Shown here: piece after piece, positions 37,501-45,459 of the stretch
Position numbering within the stretch: the stretch's first letter is position 1
Layout of the letters: each line of letters starts with the position of its first letter
From: Geotrypetes seraphini
Lineage: Eukaryota; Chordata; Amphibia; Gymnophiona; Dermophiidae
DNA length: 64,000 nt
Direction of reading: 5' to 3'
NCBI RefSeq assembly: GCF_902459505.1
Contig: NC_047084.1
Coordinates: forward strand, 457,690,140 to 457,754,139
Translations under genes and position numbers: made by a program
The notes under the pieces: generated by a model
Database searches by the model: none
What the model was told of the DNA's origin: nothing
The model's input: only the letters and a program-made list of their open reading frames with translations

Positions 37501-40500
37501 TGGGTCATGAGAAACTGTTACAATGCTTAGATGCTATTGGTATCAGAGGAGAGGTGTTAAACTGGTTCTGAGGTTTCCTTATGTCCCGCACCTATCGAGT
37601 ACGTTTCAATTACAACCTCTGTAATACGTTTTGGGCCATTTGGCTTTGCAGGCAGCTACAAAACTTTGAAAGTTCTGGTCACTGTACCTGAGGAGGGGAA
37701 GGTTGTGGTCATTAGCTGATGAGGCTTAGGGATCTCCACCAGCTACATCAAGGGAGATGTTAATTTAGAGGAGGCCTAAGCTCTAAGTGGGAGGCCCAGC
37801 CCCTTCTCATGGTTATGCCATTGATTGTGTTCAGTACAAAATGAAGTACTTGCAGAGTTAATTTTTTGGGTTTCCAGTTCAGTTTTGGTATTCATATTTC
37901 TATTTCTAATTTGTGATCCATTGTTCTGTATTTAGTGAAGGTCTTTCTGTGTTTTGTGTGTGAACAAGTCATTTAAAGATGTGTGGGGAAATTGGGAGAT
38001 GGATAGGTAGAAGAGAGGCCCCTTTATGACTAAAACTGGCCCTGTCTGTACCATAGGACATGTATAACATTGAGTAGCATTTTTCATTCAGGTCCATTAT
38101 GTGGATTCGTTATACAAGTCTTGAACCTTTATTAACTTACCTAATTTCTCCCCCTGCCTCGTTTCCTGTGTGTCAGTCTGTATATGCCCCCCCCCCACCT
38201 TTATTTCTAATTTCAAATATGTTTTAATTTTAAATTTATTTTTAAACTCTATTGTAAACCACTTAGGTACCTGTTTGTTAAACGGTATATCAAAGAATAA
38301 AGAAACTTGGAACCTGAGGCAAGATGGAATAATTAAAAAAGGGAATACCTTTCCCCTAATACTACTTGAAGCTGAACAGAGAGAAAAACTTTGGGTAAAT
38401 GTGCTTTATTGATTTTGTAGGCCTTAAGTTACTGAGAACAATGACCATGGAACTTATGTTATTCTCAAAATGTAGGATAGACTTCCTAGGCCATAGTAAA
38501 CCAGGCTTGATCATTAAGATGATCCTAATAACCAGACCAGTTTCACGGACTTCAAGAACTAACAGTGGACACCCCCAGTCTATAAGGTGCCGCCACCACC
38601 CTTTATCTTTCTTCCCTGCTAATGATATTGTTGCAGACAGGATCTGTCTATACTCCTGACACCTCTTAGCTTCTGCATGAAGCCCTATGGATATGTTGCA
38701 GGCACAATGTTGGACCTGAAAAGTTTACCTGCTCCAGCCAAAAAGGGGTGGGGAACACCAGGTTGTAGACCAAACCCAGCAGAAGATGATGCCAGCTGCT
38801 GCTAACTTGCTGTCAAACTTTATGTTGCCAAAAGGCCTGCAGACCACAAACCACCTTTCCCAGGCTATGATTGTTAGGGACCAAAGACCTGTGATACCTA
38901 CAACGAGCAAATAAGTAAGAAAGCTCATGAGACACATCACAAAATTATACACTGTACAGTTCTAACAGTATAGGGATAATTAGGCCACTATGTACTGCTG
39001 TTGAAAAGGACTGGCATCCTTAGGCATACCTACCACACACGGATACTGTGTAACCCTCTAGCTTGCACAGTGGGTGACCCAGGATAAAGTAGCCAAAAAT
39101 CTGATTCACAATACTGATGACGCTGGCAATGATGGTCTCCCCTAGATCAGCCAGTGCCAGATTGACCAAAATCCAATTCAGGGGGTGCCGCAGCTTCTTG
39201 AACTTCATGGTGGCTATGAGGACCAGCCCATTGGTGAAGACGGAAGCAATGACAACAAAAATCATCCAGATGGTAGTGAGATTGTAGACCCACCGTGGGG
39301 CAATATGGTAGTTGGGGCCCTCAAAAGGACCTGTGGAAAACAAGAGGTTCTCATAATAACTGTCTGCCTTCCGCTTGCTCCCTCCCTCCACTCTGCAACA
39401 AAACTTCTAGAGATAGTACTGCTACTAATCATTTAAGAGGTGGTTTTATAAAGTAAATTTTGCCCATCTGTGGCTACTCCCTCACATAAATGACCGAATG
39501 ATATAAAAGTACACACCATTGCATTATGGTGCGTACGTTGCCAGTGGGCATACATGGGGCAGAGTTTGGATGAATCATGTGCAGAGTTAGCACATACACA
39601 CATACCTATCAATGTTCATCCAATGGCAGTCAGCATTTTTTAAAATGCCATCCATTTGGTGCAGAATTAGGTCCTGATATTCAGTACCAGCACCTGAGTG
39701 AATAATACTACTGGCACCCAGACTCTGGCTAGCTTCTTCCTATGGCCAGAATGCATGAGGGTAGGTGTAATATTGAACTGGTTACCCAGTTAGCTAACTG
39801 AGTGGCAGGTTGAATATTGGGGTGGTTATACTTTAACCACCAACAAAAGTAGTGCACCCCCTTCCAGCCCAATATAGACATCCCCCTCCGGAACTCCACC
39901 CAACACAAGCAATGCCACCATCCCAAATCTCCCACCAAAAACATGTCCCTCCAAAGATAGACCTCCCTCCAGAATTCTCCTCAACACAAGCAATGCTATC
40001 TCACTGTCCCCCTAGCTCAGCTTCCCCACTGGAGACCCCAATAGACCTATCTTAAAATGTCCTAAGTAGTAGTCTGGGCAGGAGTGATGCCCAGTTGCTC
40101 TTGCACATATGGTACCAGGTTTCAAAATGGTGATCGCTAATGGTAGCCTCATGATACAAGTTCTAGGATCCTAACAGTAGTACCATGAGACTGTTGATTG
40201 AGATTGCCATTTGAAATCTGGTGTTGCAAGGGCAGCAGCAACTGGGTATCACTTCTGTCCAGACTCTCTCCTAGATCACCAGGGACATTTTAAGGTAGGC
40301 ATATGGGGGGCCTTAGGGTTGTTGATCTTGGGTGGAATGGCAGTGAGGGAGAATTTCTTGTGTTTGGGGGGTGAGTGCAGATGAGGGGTTTGAGAGGAAA
40401 GCAATGCTTGGGGGGGGGGTTTGTGAGAGAGGTCTTTCTTGGAGGGCTGATCTTGGATTGGACAGAGCAGAGAAAGGGCACTGCCTTTGTTTGGTGAGAT

Positions 40501-43500
40501 CAGGAGCTGGGATCTGTTTGTGGGGGGACAGATTTTTGGTAGGGTGGCCAGGAGAGTTTTGGAACTAGGGGCAGTGTGGGGAATAGGAGGGAGAAGGAGA
40601 GTGACGCAGCAGCAACATGGAAGATGTGCAGGTACCAGACAATATGTAGTACCAACACCCACATAGCTAAATGGGCAAAATTAGGACTGCTTTTTATGTA
40701 ATCCTCTCTGCCTGCTTAGCTATGCAAATACTGGCACTGAATATCCCCAGTATCCATATAATTGTTGGCACCTCCCCAATTCCACTCCTAGACCACCCTT
40801 CTACTGCCCGGATTCCATGTACTGTTAAGGCATCTGGCCTGCTGAGCATGATTTAAGCAGGCAAGATCCTCTCCTACCCTCTTAACCACTCTGAATACTG
40901 ATCATATACGATAGATTATGAAATATCCTAATCTATATATGTGTTTGAAAGTATTTGGATAGGGATGGATCAAAGGTCTTCCGCAAAAAAAGAAAAAGAA
41001 GCCAGAAGAAAAAAAAAAAGTCAATACTCCTTTAATAAAATCAATCACAATAAAAAGAGACATAGAATAATGAAGGCAGATAAAAACCATATGGCCTATC
41101 TAGTCTGCCCATTCATGTTATCTACTAAGCCTTTCTCTCCCTTAGAAATCCAACGTACTTGTCCCAAGCTTTCTTGGATTCAGATACACTTTTCGTCTCC
41201 ACCACCTCCACTAGGAGGCCATTTCATGCATTCACCCAAAGGCCTAACAATTGCCATATAACAATGCACAATTAAACAAATGAACCTATGCCACAATGTC
41301 CCCCAGAACATAGCACAGTTGATTAGATGAACTTGACAGCGATTGGTGTTTTGGCACAAATGCCTGCCTCGGGGATCACAGTATCTGGTCAGTGCAAACA
41401 ATGGCTGTTTTTCTTTTTTTTGTAGAAAACCTTTGGTCCATCCCTACTCATTATTCCCCCCCCCCCCCTTTTACAAAACCGTAGTGCAGTTTTTAGCGCT
41501 GGCTGTGGCAGTAACAGATCTAATGCTACAGTTTTATAAAAGGAGAGGGGTATATTTGCTGTTGGACTATTATCTCCTTTTTTTGTTGTGCATGTTTGAA
41601 AGTACGTGGGTTAATTTAACTAGCTCTCGAGCAGTAAGTGATTGCAGTTGCATTCAAGGCATGTTATTTTATAATGACAAGTAGATACCTACTTGTCTTA
41701 GTGCTTATATAGGTGACCTACTCATGGCACCCTATTATGAAATTACCCTCCACATGTGCCATATCATAGTGACAGTGAATGTTATAGGTAATCATCATTA
41801 CTGTTTATTTCCCTTTGATATACTGCTTTATTTATTCATTCATTCAATTTTCTATACCGTTCTCCCAGGGGAGCTCAGAACAATTAAAATGATAGGAACT
41901 AGAAGACACGACATGTTCTCAGTTATGGCCCCACAATCATGGAATCTTTTACCACAATACATTAGAGCAGTGTTTTTCAACCGCTGTTCCGCGGCACACT
42001 AGTGTGCCGCGAGATGTTGCCTGGTGTGCCGCAGGGCCGCCGGGCCCGGAGCTGACAGGGGGCCCGAGGCAGGGGCGCCAGTAGCTCGCCAAGGCAAAGT
42101 GAGTCGATCACCCAGGACTCACTTTGTCTTGGCGATCTAATCTATCGAGCCGATAAGTCTTCTTCTCCCCGACGTCAATTCTGTAGTTGGAGAGGAAGTT
42201 CGGGCCAGCCAATCGCTGCCTGGCTGGGCGGAACTTCCTCTCCGATTGCACAATTGACGTCAGGGAGAGCATGCGTCCGCGTCGGCTTTGGGGCCTGTTA
42301 TCCATTGGTGGGTCCTGTTCCCCGATGGCAGCGGCAGTGGCAGTGGCTTGGGGAACGGCAGGGAGAAAGAAAGAAAGGGGGCAGGCAGGGAAACAGAAGG
42401 AAAGAAGAGAAACAGAAAAAAAGAAAGAAAGGTCAGGGAGAGAGGAAGAAAAAGTTGGGGGAGGGAATGAGGTGTGGAGGAGAGAAAGCATACAGGCTGA
42501 TAGAAGGGAAGAAAGATTGGATGCACAGTCAGAAGAAGAAAGTGCAACCAGAAATCACCAGACAAGGTAGGAAAAATGATTTTATTCTAAATTTAGCAAA
42601 GTGGAGGCAGTATTACCACAGTTTTCAAAGGAATTTGCCCAAATAACTTAATAGTTAACTGGGTAAATTCCCAGAGATGAAAACTTCCCTTCACTTACTA
42701 TGCACAGTTCTGAATTTATATCTGCTGTCTATATTTTACAATATGGTCCCCTTTTACTAAACCGCAATAGTGGTTTTTAGCGCAGGGAGCCTATGAGCGT
42801 CAAGAGCAGCGCTGGACATTCAGCGAGCTCCCTGCGCTAAAAACTGCTATTGTGGTTTAATAAAAAGGATGGAGGGTATATTTGTCTATTTTTGTATGCT
42901 ATAAAAACCAAATACAGAGAGAGACTGAGAGCTGTTGACGAAGAGCTACGTGTGTGTCTTTCTTCCATTCCAGCCAGAATATCAGCTTTGTGTTCAGCCA
43001 AACAGGCCCAGGTTTCGCACTGAATAAAGTATTTTATAATTTTTATAATTTTTATTTCGTAATAAAGTAATTATAAAATACTTTCTTTGTGTTTATTTGA
43101 TTCCTATTCAAGAGAATTACTTTATATATAGTCAATATAAGCAGAGAGTTAAATTTTTTAACATTTTCTAATGGTGGTGTGCCTCGTGATTTTTTTCATG
43201 AAACAAGTATGCCTTTGCCCAAAAAAGGTTGAAAAACACTGCATTAGAGAACTTAAAGACCTAACATTGTTTAAAAAAACGTTAAAAACCTTTCTCTTTA
43301 AAGATGCGTATGGATCTTAGGATACTGAAAAAATCGATTATTTTTTAACCGTTACCCTGTTTTCTTTCTTTTTTTTTTTTAAACAGTTATTATAACCCCC
43401 CTTTTTTGTTCTTCCCTTTTATGTTTTTTCTTCTCTTCTATCAAAAATTGTAACTATTCCCCCTCCTAACCACACATGTCTTGTATGTCTTACCCACAAA

Positions 43501-45060
43501 ATTATTTTAAACTTATGTCTACACTCAGTTTGTTAAGTGTGTTAAATTTGAACTAACAACAAATTTGTTTTTATGTCAACATTAACATTGTACTTGTTTA
43601 ATTTATTAATATATGTTATTATTATTGTACATCGCCTAGTAATTTAAATAGGCAATTCATCAAGAATAAATAAACTTGAACTTGAACTTGAACAGTTTAC
43701 ATGAATTTATTCAGGTACTCATGCATTTTTCCCTGTCTGTCCCGGCGGGCTCACAATCTATCTAATGTACCTGAGGCAATGGGGAGATTAAGGGCTCCTT
43801 TTACAAAGGTGTGCTAGCGTTTTTAGTGCGCGCACTACCCGAAAAACTACCGCCTGCTCAAGAGGAGACAGTAGCGGCTAGCGCGCGGGGCAATTTAGCG
43901 CGCGTTAAGGCCCTAAAGCACCTTTGTAAAAGGAGCCCTAAGTATTTGAAAAACAAATCATGCAATAAGTATGAAAGGAATGCAATATGAACAGCTTCCA
44001 GGGTATCTAGCCTGCTGAGTTTTATACATAAGAACATAAGAATAGCCCGACCAACGGTCCATCAAGCCCAATATCCTGTTTCCACAGTGGCCAAACCAGG
44101 TCACAAGCACCCGACAAAAACTCAAATAGTAGCAACATTCCATGCTACTGATCCAGGGCAAGCAATGGCTTCCCCCATGTATATCTCAATATGGACTAGG
44201 GACTTTTCCTCCAGGAACTTGTCCAAACCTTTTTTTTTAACTCATCTACGTTAACCGCCATTATCACATCTTCTGGCAACGTAATTAGAAGTCATTCTAA
44301 CTCAGGTTTAATGAATGAATTAGCTCTATGTTGTCTGTTCTCTCATAATGTGCTACATGGTCTCTACAACATAAGTTTGTGATACTGAGCTCTCTATATA
44401 ATGATACATTCATCTTTTTTTTTGTTCTGTTATATCTATCTCTCTTTAAACTTATGCTTTCCTTTCCAACCTTGGTTTTGCATCTGAAACTTACAGAATA
44501 CAGTGATCCTGGGAAGAAAAATCTAATCCAGGCACTACTGCACACATTTCCATAAATGATTGTGTTTTGTTGGTTTGTTTTTTGTTCTTTTTTTGGGAGG
44601 GGGGTGCCCTAGCTGTTCTCTCTTGAGAATGTTTTGAATCCTTGTACTGAAATTTGTTGGTTTTGAGACCCATCAGTGGGCTGGGATCCATCCATCCTTA
44701 TGACTCTGGGCAAGTCTCTCCATTGTCCCAGCTGAGAAATAAGTACCTGTACATAATATGTAAACTGCTTTGATTGTAACCACAGAAAAGCAGTACAGTA
44801 TATCCATTTCAAGAACCTTAACCTTTACATGGCTATGTAACTGCTGTGGATTGCTTGCAGTGCTCTCTCTTTCTCTGCCTCTCTATATCCCTATCTGCAT
44901 AATACTCTTTCTCTCTCGTTGGGAATGCTTTTCCCCAGTTCATGCACTCACCTCTCGTGGTGTTGGTGTTGGTATACGTGAACAAACTGCTTCTGGTGGT
45001 GTCTTCATCAGCTTGCCTGCGTCTCCCTGTGTACACTGCAGAACCCCATAGTCCTGCCAT
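24694..45060 (-). CDS. OPN1LW: Long-wavelength-sensitive (red) cone opsin, whole gene, six coding exons
   Basis: Cone visual pigment: a seven-helix GPCR that binds 11-cis-retinal on a lysine in helix 7 and activates cone transducin in outer-segment membranes. The six exons are 109, 297, 169, 166, 240 and 117 coding bases. Exons 2-5 have exactly the human LWS exon lengths. Together they give 365 residues without a stop, and every intron is GT-AG. Visible hallmarks are an N-glycosylation site (NTT) before GPFEGPNY, the disulfide cysteines (HPLC and KTSCG), the counterion in CKLEG, ERW at the end of helix 3, the retinal lysine in AYFAKSA, NPIIY, a C-terminal NCIF cysteine and a terminal VSPA. 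Tuning sites in human numbering are S180, H197, Y277, T285 and A308. Introns 1 to 5 are about 5.6 kb, 136 bp, 11.4 kb, 1.35 kb and 0.79 kb; introns 1 and 3 are swollen by mobile elements. Family and integrity are secure. The species is inferred. Confidence 0.97.
24949..25094. mobile_element. Palindromic MITE in opsin intron 5, GGGCTCCTTTTAC family
   Basis: AAGGGCTCCTTTTATCAAAT and ATTTG-like inverse ...TGATAAAAGGGGCCC flank arms with GGTAGAGCTTTTTACAGCAG. About 146 bp. Confidence 0.7.
25133..25361 (+). mobile_element. L2-like LINE 3' end in opsin intron 5
   Basis: Reads like the end of an L2 ORF2 ([13 protein letters not shown]) followed by a short UTR and a tandem ATTAG tail at 25340-25361, typical of L2-type 3' ends. 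Confidence 0.65.
25601..25840 (-). CDS. OPN1LW: LWS opsin exon 5 (helices 6-7, retinal lysine)
   Basis: Starts [17 protein letters not shown] after CTACAG and ends IYVFMNRQ before GTGAGT. Helix 6 holds [11 protein letters not shown], where Tyr is human Y277 and Thr is T285. Helix 7 holds [17 protein letters not shown], with Ala at site 308, the Schiff-base lysine (residue 311 here, 312 in human) and the NPxxY switch. The 240 bp length equals human exon 5. [11 protein letters not shown] and AYIFCW look amphibian-like from memory of frog LWS. Confidence 0.98.
25841..26449 (-). other. Opsin intron 4, proximal part
   Basis: Non-coding intron sequence; no mobile element recognised before the hAT MITE at 26458. 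Confidence 0.5.
26458..27012 (-). mobile_element. Non-autonomous hAT (TAGAGAGTTGCACGGG family) in opsin intron 4
   Basis: TSD CTTTGTAT (26450-26457 and 27013-27020). Ends TAGAGAGCTGCACTGG and CCCCGCGCAACTTTCTA. Inverted relative to the 13833 copy and about a third its length: it keeps the CTCTGGTAGAAAC palindrome (about 26786-26893) but lacks the minisatellite. Confidence 0.9.
27195..27360 (-). CDS. OPN1LW: LWS opsin exon 4 (extracellular loop 2, helix 5)
   Basis: Begins with the end of the split arginine codon, then [18 protein letters not shown], and ends [10 protein letters not shown] before GTAAAC. His in WPHG is human H197, the chloride-binding residue that red-shifts LWS pigments. The cysteine in TSCG pairs with the exon 2 cysteine. 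The 166 bp length equals human exon 4. The acceptor lies just 36 bp from a hAT insertion in intron 3, but the intact TTGCAG and a nearby ATGAC branch-like site suggest splicing is preserved. Confidence 0.97.
27397..27839. mobile_element. hAT MITE (CAGTGGCGTA family) beside the exon 4 acceptor of the opsin
   Basis: TSD TGTGCTGG (27389-27396 and 27840-27847). Ends CAGTGGCGTAGCGAGG and CCTTACTATGCCACTG. 443 bp, non-coding. Only 36 bp separate it from opsin exon 4. Confidence 0.92.
27848..28407. other. Opsin intron 3 sequence without a recognised feature
   Basis: A 129-codon open frame on the minus strand (27993-28379) shows no family motif and is not an opsin exon, since the opsin frame is complete without it. 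Confidence 0.4.
28408..28562. mobile_element. Old palindromic MITE, CAGGGGTGTC family
   Basis: CAGGCTTGTCAAAG to ATCTTGAACACCTG with inner arms GGATATCC...AAATATGCATGAGAAAGATC and the inverse. A decayed relative of 29240-29414. Confidence 0.55.
28563..29239. other. Opsin intron 3, old repeat debris
   Basis: Contains a worn foldback repeat (CAGATATTCA motifs at about 28590, 28650 and 28900) also seen around 39600-40760. No gene. Confidence 0.4.
29240..29414. mobile_element. Near-perfect palindromic MITE, CAGGGGTGTC family
   Basis: CAGGGGTGTCCAATGTCGG and its exact inverse bound 175 bp of almost continuous inverted repeat with GGTCCTCGAGGGCCGCAGTC inside. No clean 8-bp duplication remains here. 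Confidence 0.85.
29415..29945. other. Opsin intron 3, SINE/L2 tail then unassigned sequence
   Basis: About 29440-29545 is a MIR/L2-type tail (TAGATTGTAAGCTCTTTGAG). The rest shows no feature. Confidence 0.45.
29946..30520 (-). mobile_element. CR1/L3-like LINE, 3' part
   Basis: 3' end (AGAACATAAGAATTGCCACA on the plus strand) plus the end of ORF2, with [11 protein letters not shown]-like and [15 protein letters not shown]-like readings on the minus strand. Interrupted at 30520 by a hAT element and resumed at 32033. Confidence 0.75.
30521..32032 (-). mobile_element. Non-autonomous hAT (CATAGGCGCC family) in opsin intron 3, perfect TSD
   Basis: TSD GATACAGT (30513-30520 and 32033-32040). Ends CAAAGGTGGCGGATTG and TTCTGGCGCCTATG. 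The interior includes a CT-rich minisatellite with GGTCTGGCATCTCTCTCC (about 31370-31630). No transposase. A second, inverted copy is at 45723-47464. Confidence 0.88.
32033..32460 (-). mobile_element. CR1/L3-like LINE, RT C-terminal part
   Basis: Minus-strand frame 32073-32321 reads [43 protein letters not shown], the thumb region of CR1-type RTs, preceded by an ADDRKLLN stretch near 32400. It continues the element broken at 30520. Confidence 0.8.
32461..33100. other. Opsin intron 3 with a foldback repeat
   Basis: About 32850-32985 is a palindrome (CACTCCTGCC, TCTCAAAATGGCTGCCATGA against CAGCCATTTTGAGA) related to 40080-40262. A T-run lies at 33060-33073. No gene. Confidence 0.5.
33109..34204. 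mobile_element. Non-autonomous hAT (CAGTGGCGTA family), 1.1 kb, perfect TSD
   Basis: TSD CATTTATG (33101-33108 and 34205-34212). Ends CAGTGGCGTACCTAG and CTTAGTACGCCACTG. Inside are a minisatellite (33560-33850) of TGTGCAGCAGCAGCATTTCT units and a palindrome at about 33905-34020 (GATCCGCGGCTGCATCGGAA). Confidence 0.93.
33560..33850. repeat. Minisatellite (CCCTGTGCAGCAGCATTTCT units)
   Basis: About nine units of 25-40 bp, alternating GCAGCATTTCT cores with C-rich spacers. The same unit occurs inverted in the Helitron at 49553-50261 and again at 37310-37410. Confidence 0.85.
34213..34765. other. Opsin intron 3, simple repeats
   Basis: A TA microsatellite followed by a T-run (about 34543-34580). 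No gene. Confidence 0.5.
34766..34913. mobile_element. Palindromic MITE, GGGCTCCTTTTAC family
   Basis: GGGGTTCTTTTACTAAGG and CCTTAGTAAAAAGACCCC close a foldback with arms AGCCATTTTAGCGTGCGCTA; AGTG appears on both sides. Confidence 0.75.
35058..35711 (-). mobile_element. mariner-family transposon fragment
   Basis: The 5' end lies at about 35711 (TACGAGAGCATTTCAAAAAG on the minus strand) and the transposase ATG at 35614 begins [19 protein letters not shown]. The helix-turn-helix part is shifted between frames. The frame 35058-35378 carries [28 protein letters not shown] and [11 protein letters not shown], which holds the first catalytic Asp of mariner. The sequence is truncated soon after, so the other two catalytic positions are absent. 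Inactive. Confidence 0.8.
35712..36216. other. Opsin intron 3, no recognised feature
   Basis: A short TATATGTATATACATATGTG simple repeat at about 35710, then unassigned AT-rich sequence. Confidence 0.4.
36217..38045. mobile_element. Probable hAT-like element with nested MITE and minisatellite
   Basis: Left end near GGCAGGGCAGGATTAATTCT; right end near AACTGGCCCTGTCTG, an approximate inverse. No clean duplication. It holds a complete palindromic MITE (36254-36426), a CT-rich TGGTCTGGCATCTCTC minisatellite (about 36880-37270), a GCAGCAGC...TTTCTCTTCC part (37310-37410), and an L2 RT fragment at about 37480-37615 ([18 protein letters not shown]). Boundaries are tentative. Confidence 0.45.
36254..36426. 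mobile_element. Palindromic MITE, CAGGGGTGTC family, perfect TSD
   Basis: TSD CCCTAGAC (36246-36253 and 36427-36434). Ends CAGGGGTGTCAAAGTC and GACTTTGACACCTGTG. 173 bp. The 8-bp duplication places this palindromic family in hAT. Confidence 0.92.
38155..38310 (+). mobile_element. L2-like LINE 3' tail in opsin intron 3
   Basis: TTGTAAACCACTTAGGTACC, then GGTATATCAAAGAATAAAG, the usual L2 3' end arrangement. Confidence 0.5.
38311..38728 (-). other. Opsin intron 3, donor-proximal part
   Basis: Unassigned intron sequence ending at the exon 3 donor. Confidence 0.5.
38729..38897 (-). CDS. OPN1LW: LWS opsin exon 3 (helices 3-4)
   Basis: Begins [15 protein letters not shown] after a TTGTAG acceptor and ends LFGWS plus two bases, followed by GTAAAC. 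ERW is the G-protein-coupling motif at the end of helix 3. In helix 4 the order is W-V-W-S: the conserved tryptophan is followed three residues later by serine, so human site 180 is Ser, the red-shifted state. The 169 bp length matches human exon 3. FCWVW and TWCSPP carry cysteines that human LWS does not have at those positions. Confidence 0.97.
39034..39330 (-). CDS. OPN1LW: LWS opsin exon 2 (helices 1-3)
   Basis: Starts after a CCACAG acceptor with [18 protein letters not shown] and ends VSVCG, where a GTAGGT donor splits the glycine codon. It carries helix 1 ([14 protein letters not shown]), helix 2 ([15 protein letters not shown]) and the start of helix 3, with the disulfide cysteine and counterion glutamate in LCKLEG. 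The length of 297 bp equals human exon 2. The residue after the cysteine is Lys where human has Val; this is a noticeable but plausible change. Only 136 bp separate it from exon 3. Confidence 0.97.
39331..40960 (-). other. Opsin intron 1, acceptor-proximal part with old foldback repeats
   Basis: Contains CAGATATTCAG/GATATTCAGTACC-type foldback debris (about 39600-39850 and 40700-40830) and a palindrome at about 40080-40262 (GGGCAGGAGTGATGCCCAGT against ACTGGGTATCACTTCTGTCC). No gene. Confidence 0.45.
40961..41445. mobile_element. Element with about 45-bp inverted ends, possibly Penelope-like, with nested LINE tail
   Basis: AGGGATGGATCAAAGGTCTT and the inverse of AAAACCTTTGGTCCATCCCT bound 485 bp. 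On the minus strand GGCAGGCATTTGTGCCAAAA resembles a worn hammerhead-like GCC-GAAAC arm of Penelope-like repeats. A LINE 3' tail (minus, about 41060-41230) is nested inside. Confidence 0.4.
41459..41551. mobile_element. Short palindromic MITE, GGGCTCCTTTTAC family
   Basis: CCCCCCTTTTACAAAACCGTAG and TACAGTTTTATAAAAGGAGAG form the ends; GCAGTTTTTAGCGCTGGCTG lies inside. Confidence 0.55.
41552..41865. other. Opsin intron 1, unassigned
   Basis: No gene; includes an inverted L2-type tail around 41825-41865 (TTATTCATTCATTCAATTTT). Confidence 0.4.
41866..41967 (+). mobile_element. L2-like LINE ORF2 C-terminus, left part
   Basis: [20 protein letters not shown] then [10 protein letters not shown], the C-terminal segment of L2-type ORF2. 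Interrupted by the hAT at 41968 and resumed at 43242 with [17 protein letters not shown]. Confidence 0.75.
41968..43241. mobile_element. Non-autonomous hAT (CAGTGTTTTTCAACC family), perfect TSD
   Basis: TSD CATTAGAG (41960-41967 and 43242-43249). Ends CAGTGTTTTTCAACCG and GGTTGAAAAACACTG. 1274 bp, with a purine-rich interior (42355-42540) and a nested GGGCTCCTTTTAC palindrome at 42744-42875. Confidence 0.93.
42744..42875. mobile_element. Palindromic MITE nested in a hAT element
   Basis: GGTCCCCTTTTACTAAACCG and its inverse TGGTTTAATAAAAAGGATGG close arms with AGTGGTTTTTAGCGCAGGGA. Younger than its hAT host. Confidence 0.75.
43242..43692 (+). mobile_element. L2-like LINE, right part and 3' tail
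   Basis: Completes the L2 ORF2 end ([12 protein letters not shown], then stop), followed by a 3' UTR ending AATAAATAAACTTGAA with three CTTGAA repeats. Confidence 0.75.
43721..43793 (-). mobile_element. CORE-SINE fragment (tail region)
   Basis: GGCTCACAATCTATCTAATG and TACCTGAGGCAATGGGGAG are the inverse of the CORE-SINE middle. Confidence 0.6.
43794..43940. mobile_element. Palindromic MITE, GGGCTCCTTTTAC family, best-preserved ends
   Basis: AGGGCTCCTTTTACAAAGGT and CACCTTTGTAAAAGGAGCCCT are perfect inverses; GCTAGCGTTTTTAGTGCGCG lies on the arm. Confidence 0.85.
44025..44290 (-). mobile_element. CR1/L3-like LINE 3' end in opsin intron 1
   Basis: AAGAACATAAGAATAGCCCG, CCATCAAGCCCAATATCCTG and CAGTGGCCAAACCAGGTCAC match the 3' end layout of 29946-30100. 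Confidence 0.75.
44291..44951 (-). other. Opsin intron 1, donor-proximal part with a SINE tail
   Basis: A CORE-SINE tail fragment lies at about 44690-44808 (CTGGGCAAGTCTCTCCATTG, AAACTGCTTTGATTGTAACC). The remainder is unassigned intron. Confidence 0.5.
44952..45060 (-). CDS. OPN1LW: LWS opsin exon 1 (N-terminus)
   Basis: Encodes the extracellular N-terminus, beginning [12 protein letters not shown] and ending TNTNTTR plus the first base of a glycine codon. Then comes the donor GTGAG. The start is chosen because it is the only in-frame ATG, it has G at -3 and +4, and LWS proteins usually begin MA. A GTG five codons upstream is not a vertebrate start. NTT is the conserved N-glycosylation site. 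The exon is one codon shorter than the human one. Confidence 0.94.
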
Positions 45061-45191
45061 GACTTGAGAGTTCACTGCTATACTCTAATACCTAAACACC
45101 CAACTCCCTTTTCACTTCCTCCCCAGCTTTCTCTTTGTGTTCTCATATACTCTGCTTCTTAGCTCTGGTGCTGGAAGATCAGGTCAGAGTG

Positions 45192-45198
45192 TTTTATA
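45192..45198 (-). promoter_or_regulatory. TATA box of the LWS opsin gene
   Basis: TATAAAA in the context ACTATAAAACAC on the minus strand, about 130 bp upstream of the ATG. This would place transcription start near 45165 and give a 5' leader of roughly 100 bases. An AGGTCA nuclear-receptor half-site lies just downstream at 45181-45186. No start-site data are available here. Confidence 0.55.
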
Positions 45199-45453
45199 GT
45201 GGCTCAGCAGAATTAGCCTTGGCACCAATAAAGGAGCTCAACACAGTTCCCATTTCTGATCTCTTCATGAGGACCCTGCACCCCTCCCCCACAACTCTTC
45301 AAATAGTCTGTCAGTGTCTCAGTCTCCAGCTAAACAGCAACAACTTTGTCAGAGGCTTCAGGTGACAGTAGCGGCTCTGTGAGTCCTGATTAAAAAGCCA
45401 AGTGAGAAGGGGATAGGGAGGGAGAACTTAGTTCCCAGGGTTGTGAAAGACAG

Positions 45454-45459
45454 TAATCC
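45454..45459. promoter_or_regulatory. CRX/OTX-like site (TAATCC) upstream of the opsin
   Basis: TAATCC matches the core bound by the photoreceptor homeobox factor CRX. It lies about 260 bp upstream of the TATA box, within a short flank (45061-45667) that is mostly free of mobile DNA. A second weaker core (TTTAATCAG on the minus strand) lies near 45386. A six-base match can occur by chance. Confidence 0.35.

Noticed and set aside
38729-38897. Cys at opsin tuning site 180
   Set aside because: The cysteine in FCWVW lies before the conserved Trp. Site 180 is the third residue after it, which is Ser.
45061-45075. Upstream in-frame GTG as opsin start
   Set aside because: Not an ATG; vertebrate opsins start at ATG and the ATG at 45060 has a good context and family-like MA start.
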